Shown one piece after another: positions 5,745 to 10,184 of a stretch of DNA of 10,184 nt. This stretch comes from Bacteroidota bacterium (GTDB lineage: Bacteria > Bacteroidota > Ignavibacteria > Ignavibacteriales > Ignavibacteriaceae). The position numbers were made by a program, and so were the translations under genes. The notes beneath the pieces are model-generated. The model saw only the letters and a program-made list of their open reading frames with translations, searched no databases and was not told where the DNA came from. Position 1 is the first letter of the stretch; each line of letters begins with the position of its first letter. The stretch covers positions 1-10,184 of the forward strand of contig JAUZPC010000071.1 of the NCBI GenBank assembly GCA_030706105.1. The letters are read 5' to 3'.

Positions 5745-7154
5745 ATGATCCCAGAATGGGTAAAAAAACACAAGCCTCCAAAATCTGAAATAAGGGATTT
5801 CAATGGGAAGTACTATGTATATTCAATATCAAGTGTATATGATCCTAAGAAACATAGAGCTAAAAAGATTACTGGTCCTCTATTAGGAAAGATTACTGAA
5901 AAAGGCTTTATTGAATCAGAGAAGTATAAGCTAAAACACCAAACATATGTCAATATCTCGGTTAAAGAATATGGGGCTTATTTTGCCTGTAAACTATTGA
6001 TGGAAAAAGAAATTGAGAAATTGAAGGAAATATTCCCCGAACAATATCAAGAGATCATAACCCTCTTTTATTTAAGGCTATCATATAACACAACTATTAA
6101 GAATACCCCATTACATTATGAACATAGTTGTGCAAGTCAGGAGATAAAGGCAAAGATTACTGAAAAAAGGGTTTCAGCTTTGTTAGAAGATATGGGAAAG
6201 AAACGAGAGTCAATAATAAACTTTAAGCAAGCATTTCAAAGTGGGAATGACTTCATAGCCATAGACATGACTAACATATTTTCGGAATCAAAGGATTTAG
6301 GCAGTAAGCATAATTATAGACCACAAATTAATTTATTATGCATATTCTCTAACAGTCTTCTTGAACCAATATATTACAGATTGACAGATGGGAATGCCAG
6401 GGAAGTTAAATCATTCAAACTTAGTTTACTTGAAAGTGGGATAACTGATGCCGTGATAATAGCAGATAAAGGTTTTTATTCAAAAAGTAACATTGTTTTG
6501 CTGGATAAAGAGGGTTTGAGATATATAATCCCACTGAAAAGAAACAACCAGATAATAGACCCTAGTGTATTGAAGAAACCACGGAAGGAAACCTATAAGG
6601 ATTATTTTCTGTACCACGAAAGAATAATCTGGTATTATGAATATGAAAAAGAAGGGAAGATGATCTCGGTATTCCTGGACAGCAAACTGAAAGTTGAAGA
6701 AGAAAGTGATTATTTGCGCAGGATAGAAAGCCATCCTGAAGAGTACAATATGCAAGGGTTTGAAGAGAAAGAACACTTGTTCGGGAGTATATCTTTTATT
6801 CATAATTTAGGCTCAGTAAAACCGGAAGAAATATACTTGTATTATAAAACGAGAGGTAATATAGAATTATTCTTTGATTCAATTAAGAATGTGCTTAAAG
6901 CTGATCGAACATATATGCAGAATAAGGACGCCCTTGAGGGTTGGATGTTCATTAACTTTTTAGCAATGAAGATGTATTCCAGGCTTGTTCAAAAATTGAA
7001 GAGTAAAAACCTGCTATCAAAGTACACTCCCAAAGATATTCTATTAAGGCTAATTAATATCTCAAAAATTCAAATCAATGGTCAATGGCATCTATCTGAG
7101 ATAAATTCAGAAACCAGCATTTTGCTGAATTCTTTAGATATTAATATTACTTAA
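5745..7154 (+). CDS. DDE transposase, IS1634-like (IS4 superfamily)
   Basis: This 469-aa transposase has a complete DDE domain. Numbered from the ATG at 5745, catalytic D174 lies in AIDMTN, D241 in ADKGFYS and E374 in the Y-(2)-R-(3)-E-(6)-K signature YKTRGNIELFFDSIK (Y367, R370, E374, K381), typical of IS4-superfamily enzymes. The opening IPEWVKKHKPP and the IIPLKRN and ADRTYM segments recall IS1634-type (COG5421) proteins, though the subfamily was judged by eye. No frameshift or internal stop is seen, so the enzyme is probably functional. An in-frame TTG at 5709 would add 12 residues, but it lies upstream of the likely transcription start and overlaps the promoter region. The gene has its own promoter and is separated from the flx operon by a terminator. 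Confidence 0.9.
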   Translation: MIPEWVKKHKPPKSEIRDFNGKYYVYSISSVYDPKKHRAKKITGPLLGKITEKGFIESEKYKLKHQTYVNISVKEYGAYFACKLLMEKEIEKLKEIFPEQYQEIITLFYLRLSYNTTIKNTPLHYEHSCASQEIKAKITEKRVSALLEDMGKKRESIINFKQAFQSGNDFIAIDMTNIFSESKDLGSKHNYRPQINLLCIFSNSLLEPIYYRLTDGNAREVKSFKLSLLESGITDAVIIADKGFYSKSNIVLLDKEGLRYIIPLKRNNQIIDPSVLKKPRKETYKDYFLYHERIIWYYEYEKEGKMISVFLDSKLKVEEESDYLRRIESHPEEYNMQGFEEKEHLFGSISFIHNLGSVKPEEIYLYYKTRGNIELFFDSIKNVLKADRTYMQNKDALEGWMFINFLAMKMYSRLVQKLKSKNLLSKYTPKDILLRLINISKIQINGQWHLSEINSETSILLNSLDINIT

Positions 7155-7271
7155 TTTTTGCAGAGTTACGGATTAAACATATATATTTATGTCCCGATAA
7201 TAACTTTCATATTTTTATTAACTTAATGATAACATATAATTATATCCAGTAATTCGATCATTATATACATT

Positions 7272-7300
7272 TTGAAATTTATTCATTTTTTTTCAATAAT
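7272..7300 (+). promoter_or_regulatory. Possible promoter of the propeller gene
   Basis: TTGAAA at 7272-7277, a 17-nt gap and AATAAT at 7295-7300 each match the sigma-70 consensus in five of six bases. The implied start would leave a leader of about 30 nt before the ATG at 7339. The region is very AT-rich, so chance matches are common, and the Bacteroidetes -7 motif is not met here. Confidence 0.3.
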
Positions 7301-7326
7301 TATTAACAAATACAAACTCACTAGAT

Positions 7327-7330
7327 GGAG
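7327..7330 (+). promoter_or_regulatory. Ribosome binding site of the propeller gene
   Basis: GGAG lies 8 nt before the ATG at 7339 and supports that start, which also places a normal signal peptide at the N-terminus. Confidence 0.65.
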
Positions 7331-7338
7331 CATGCTTA

Positions 7339-9726
7339 ATGAAAAACAAACTATACCTAATACTACTTTTAGGGTTATTTACTGCCAATTCTTTTCCACA
7401 GGTTTGGCAACAGTTAAGTCCCTATCCTTCAGCCGATCAGTCTGATAATATGTATATTTATAATTCTGCCATATACTCAGGCGGATCAAATGGGAACTTG
7501 ATCAAATCCACTAATGCAGGCACTACCTGGACTTGTTACCAGATAAACCCCAACGGTGATGGTATACACGGTTTATGCTTTACAAGTGACTTAGTAGGAT
7601 ATGCTGCCGGATATCAGTATTCAACGTACAAAACTACAGACGGCGGCAGAACCTGGACACAATTGGAACGTCAACCGAATGCAAGTAAAGGATTCAGTTC
7701 CATAATCTTTTTAGATGCCAATACTGGATTTGTAGCCGGCGATGCCGGTTTGATAAAAAAAACGACCAATGCCGGAGCTTCATGGACGACAGTAAGTACT
7801 GGACAATCATCCGAAATTGCCGAAATTGCCTATCTTGGCAGCAATGTATTAGTGGCCTGCGGCGCTAATCAGTATATACTAAGGTCAACTAATTTGGGTT
7901 CAACATGGTCAACAGTTGATTCCAAAACTTTATCTCAGAAATTAGCATTTACCACTTACGATAACAATACGCTGTATGCGAGTACCGCTTTGGGGCAAAT
8001 AATAAAATCAACAAACGCCGGCATCAGCTGGGATACTATGTCTGTAAGGCCGACAAGTAACGCCATTTTTGCTTTATATTTCATATCAAATACATTGGGA
8101 TTTGCTGCCGACCAATACGGGGGGGTATTTAAAACTACGAACGGCGGAACTTCCTGGACTTCAAGCAGTTCCGGTATAACTACTACCGAATATTTTTACG
8201 GTATAATTTTTAAAGATGCCAATACCGGCTTTGTAACAGGCGCTAATGGACATCTATTTAGAACAACTGATGGCGGAGCTTCCTGGACTAACCAAAACAA
8301 AGGCCTACCGGGAGACGCATATGTTTACGGAGCGATATTTACAGACGAAAATACCGGCTATGCAGCAGATGCTTATTCCCCCAAAATATATAAGACTACC
8401 AATGCCGGTGTTGACTGGTCTGCACTTGGAGCTGCCATTACCGGCAACGGAACTTATGATATGAGTACCCCGGATAATTCTACTTTATTCGGACTTACCG
8501 ATGCACCGAGCATTTATAAATTAACTAATGCCGGAACAAATTTAACTACTTATGATCTATCTTCATATATAACCAGTGGTTATACTCCATATGCTCTTCA
8601 TTTCCCCAGTACCTCCACCGGTTATGCAGTTGCTTCCAACGGCACAACTTCTTTAATTGTTAAAACTACTAATGGCGGAACTAACTGGACTGTGCCAAAA
8701 AACGATTTTGGGAGCGGATTGAATGCATGCTATTTTACAGCCGACAATACAGGGCACGTAGCTGGAAATAAAGGGTACATTGCATCAACTACCAATGGCG
8801 GTACAAACTGGACCGTACGCACAACAGGTACAACAAAAGCACTTATGTCTATTGCATTTTATAATACCAATACCGGTATAGCATGCGGCGACAGCGGTAA
8901 ATGTCTTAAGACAACAGACGGTGGCGCAACTTGGGTAGATCACAGTATCGCAACATTAAACACTCTGTATAAAGTCAGATTTATGGATGAACATTCGGCC
9001 GTTGCCTGCGGGGCCAGCGGAAATATATTTCTATCTCATGATGCAGGCGATACATGGAACAATATTTCTGTAACCACCACAAATAACCTTTACACAATTG
9101 CCATCTCCGGGCCATATGCATGGGTCTTTGGAGACCAGGGTGCTATTTATAAAAATATTGCTGTCTTACCTGTTGAGCTTTCTTCTTTTTCCGGAGCTGT
9201 TTCAGGCCAAGGAGTAATATTGAACTGGCAGACTGCAACAGAGGTTAATAATTATAAGTTTCAAATTGAGAAGTCTTCGGGCAATACATGGACTACAGTT
9301 GGAGAGGTTGCCGGGCATGGAAACAGCAATTCTCCGCATTCATATTCCTTCCAAGATAGGAATACTAAACCAGGAAAGTACTTATATAGATTAAAACAAA
9401 TTGATAATGACGGGACATTTGAATATTCAAAAGAGTTATCAGTTTTTGTTCATGATTCACAATTCAAATTTAACATGACTCAAAATTATCCTAATCCTTT
9501 TAATCCATCGACAAGCATAACCTATCAGATTCCTGATAAAGAATTTGTTACACTTATAGTATATGACATCCTTGGAAGAAAAGTTAAAACATTGATTAAT
9601 GAGAAGCAGGAAGCAGGCAGTTATTCGATTATATTTGATGCTTCAAAATTAGCAAGCGGATTATATATAGCACAATTACAATCCGACAAATTTTCAAAAA
9701 CAATTAAAATGAATTTGGTTAAATAA
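7339..9726 (+). CDS. Secreted YCF48/BNR-type beta-propeller protein with T9SS sorting domain
   Basis: This 795-aa protein has a Sec signal peptide (about residues 1-20: Lys-rich start, LYLILLLGLF core). Residues about 40-606 hold 13 motifs of the type T-N/D-x-G-x-x-W, beginning near 58, 100, 143, 184, 225, 267, 310, 354, 396, 444, 485, 526 and 568. The period is 41-48 residues, typical of YCF48-like/BNR propeller blades; the copy at 396 lacks the Trp. A last half-repeat (586-606) could close the ring, which suggests 14 blades or two seven-bladed propellers. Residues about 611-705 look like the beta-rich module seen before sorting domains in this lineage. Residues about 715-795 form a type A T9SS sorting domain, with NYPNPFNPST, VYDILGRKVKTL and LASGLYIAQL. 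The product is likely exported and either anchored or released at the surface. No catalytic motif is seen; its ligand is unknown. Despite the YCF48 likeness there is no sign of photosystem function. Confidence 0.92.
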   Translation: MKNKLYLILLLGLFTANSFPQVWQQLSPYPSADQSDNMYIYNSAIYSGGSNGNLIKSTNAGTTWTCYQINPNGDGIHGLCFTSDLVGYAAGYQYSTYKTTDGGRTWTQLERQPNASKGFSSIIFLDANTGFVAGDAGLIKKTTNAGASWTTVSTGQSSEIAEIAYLGSNVLVACGANQYILRSTNLGSTWSTVDSKTLSQKLAFTTYDNNTLYASTALGQIIKSTNAGISWDTMSVRPTSNAIFALYFISNTLGFAADQYGGVFKTTNGGTSWTSSSSGITTTEYFYGIIFKDANTGFVTGANGHLFRTTDGGASWTNQNKGLPGDAYVYGAIFTDENTGYAADAYSPKIYKTTNAGVDWSALGAAITGNGTYDMSTPDNSTLFGLTDAPSIYKLTNAGTNLTTYDLSSYITSGYTPYALHFPSTSTGYAVASNGTTSLIVKTTNGGTNWTVPKNDFGSGLNACYFTADNTGHVAGNKGYIASTTNGGTNWTVRTTGTTKALMSIAFYNTNTGIACGDSGKCLKTTDGGATWVDHSIATLNTLYKVRFMDEHSAVACGASGNIFLSHDAGDTWNNISVTTTNNLYTIAISGPYAWVFGDQGAIYKNIAVLPVELSSFSGAVSGQGVILNWQTATEVNNYKFQIEKSSGNTWTTVGEVAGHGNSNSPHSYSFQDRNTKPGKYLYRLKQIDNDGTFEYSKELSVFVHDSQFKFNMTQNYPNPFNPSTSITYQIPDKEFVTLIVYDILGRKVKTLINEKQEAGSYSIIFDASKLASGLYIAQLQSDKFSKTIKMNLVK

Positions 9727-9737
9727 GAAAGAAAAAT

Positions 9738-9917
9738 ATGAATAATTATAATATGTACAATTGGTCAATAAATGCAGGCGATTATCATTCAGCAGCCGGA
9801 GAATACGAAGAATTGTCAATTATTAATAAAAAGAAATCACTTCTAGAAAAAATATTTATTTCTTTAACAATATTAGGAAGTCTTACAGCAATATCCTTAA
9901 TCGTTTTTACCCATTAA
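9738..9917 (+). CDS. Small single-pass membrane protein, 59 aa, unknown function
   Basis: An ATG at 9738 opens a 59-codon frame ending in TAA at 9915-9917, only 11 nt after the propeller gene and before a terminator, so it is probably cotranscribed. The N-terminal half is polar and aromatic (MNNYNMYNWS, then an acidic GEYEEL at 21-26). A basic NKKK segment at 30-33 precedes one hydrophobic helix at about 38-57 (KIFISLTILGSLTAISLIVF). The basic residues before the helix suggest the N-terminus stays in the cytoplasm. The upstream A/G-rich AAGAAAGAAA is only a weak ribosome binding site. I do not recognise a family. Chance is possible for a frame this short, but the position, spacing and clear polar/membrane layout support a real gene. 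Confidence 0.6.
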   Translation: MNNYNMYNWSINAGDYHSAAGEYEELSIINKKKSLLEKIFISLTILGSLTAISLIVFTH

Positions 9918-9947
9918 GATATCGTAGCATTTAAAACTTATAAGAAC

Positions 9948-9982
9948 AAAAAAAAGGCCGCCCAAACTTGGACGGCCTTTTT
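9948..9982. terminator. Bidirectional intrinsic terminator between convergent genes
   Basis: GGCCG at 9956-9960 pairs with CGGCC at 9973-9977, with a further inner stem (CCA with TGG) after one mismatch. An A-run (9948-9955) on the left and TTTTT (9978-9982) on the right flank the stem, so a U-tract follows the hairpin in either direction. It ends the + strand propeller/microprotein transcript and the - strand gene whose stop is at 10002-10004. Confidence 0.9.
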
Positions 9983-10001
9983 AATAACAAGATGACCAAA
10001 A

Positions 10002-10184
10002 TTATTTCATTAAAGTCATTTTCTTTGTGCTGATGAAGCTTGCACCATTTTCGCCCTGAGCTTCTAATGTATAGAAATAAATGCCGCTTGACATTCTATT
10101 CATATTAACATTATAAGTATGTGTACCTGAAGTTAATTGGTTATTAACAACTGTCATAACTTCTCTACCTAAGACATCAAATAA
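10002..10184 (-). CDS. T9SS cargo protein, C-terminal sorting domain only (partial)
   Basis: The complement strand is open from the window edge to a TAA at 10004-10002 and gives 60 residues. They match the end of a type A T9SS sorting domain: LFDVLGREVMTVVNNQL at 1-17 of the fragment, MSSGIYFYTLEA at 31-42 and the closing STKKMTLMK. This domain directs secreted proteins through the type IX system; the functional part of the protein lies outside the window. The tail differs in sequence from that of the + strand propeller protein (MSSGIYFYTL against LASGLYIAQL), so the two are not a recent duplication of this domain. The gene converges on the propeller operon and shares its terminator. Confidence 0.88.
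   Translation of the reverse strand, partial: LFDVLGREVMTVVNNQLTSGTHTYNVNMNRMSSGIYFYTLEAQGENGASFISTKKMTLMK

Larger units (their letters stand above)
5630..7180 (+). mobile_element. Insertion sequence with IS1634/IS4-superfamily-like transposase (ends approximate)
   Basis: An intact transposase gene stands alone between the terminator of one operon and the start of an unrelated gene, as expected for a simple insertion sequence of about 1.5-1.6 kb. The ends are not fixed. One partial inverted match is AATCCCGTAA (5666-5675) against AATCCGTAA read on the - strand of 7167-7175, each followed after 6 nt by AAAAAT. A second candidate begins farther left, around TTAACTGC at 5633. Neither gives a convincing target duplication. 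The element does not interrupt a recognisable gene. Confidence 0.5.

Noticed and set aside
5584..5781. 65-codon - strand frame upstream of and overlapping the transposase start
   Set aside because: It crosses the transposase promoter and coding start and shows no domain; the hydrophobic look follows from AT-rich DNA.
6480..6803. 107-codon open frame on the - strand inside the transposase
   Set aside because: It is antisense to the DDE domain, rich in Phe/Ile as expected from the complement of Lys-rich AT-rich coding DNA, and has no family resemblance.

Overview
The window reads as part of a genome from an anaerobic or facultative member of the Bacteroidota/Chlorobiota branch, most likely Ignavibacteria. 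The basis is two genes whose products end in type IX secretion (T9SS) sorting domains, one with the NYPNPFNPST opening common in Ignavibacteria, and a promoter that fits the Bacteroidetes -33/-7 pattern. The DNA is AT-rich. The lineage call is an inference from protein style, not a database match.

Region 1 (1-5495, + strand) is the distal part of a redox operon: the 3' end of an hdrB-like gene, a complete hdrA-like gene, an mvhD/flxD-like [2Fe-2S] subunit, two 4Fe-4S dicluster proteins (flxC- and flxB-like) and an FAD/NAD(P)-binding reductase (flxA-like), closed by a strong intrinsic terminator. Gene content matches the FlxABCD-HdrABC NADH dehydrogenase/heterodisulfide reductase of anaerobic bacteria. 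In that model NADH electrons enter through FlxA, pass through FlxB, FlxC and FlxD to the HdrA flavin, and are split between ferredoxin and a disulfide acceptor at HdrB. No hdrC is visible; it would have to lie upstream. A short heptanucleotide tandem array supplies the stop codon of the flxB-like gene and leads into the largest gap of the operon, just before flxA.

Region 2 (about 5496-7338) holds an intact DDE transposase gene, probably an IS1634/IS4-superfamily element. It has a very good own promoter, but its terminal inverted repeats could not be fixed with confidence.

Region 3 (7339-10184) is a surface-protein region. It contains a 795-aa secreted beta-propeller protein with 13 YCF48/BNR-like motifs and a T9SS sorting domain, then a 59-aa single-pass membrane microprotein 11 nt downstream. 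A bidirectional terminator separates these from the 3' end of a second T9SS cargo gene converging on the - strand and running off the window.

Most of the content belongs to recognisable families. The least explained items are the heptamer/palindrome array inside the flx operon, the 59-aa membrane microprotein, and the unresolved ends and operator-like palindrome of the insertion sequence.
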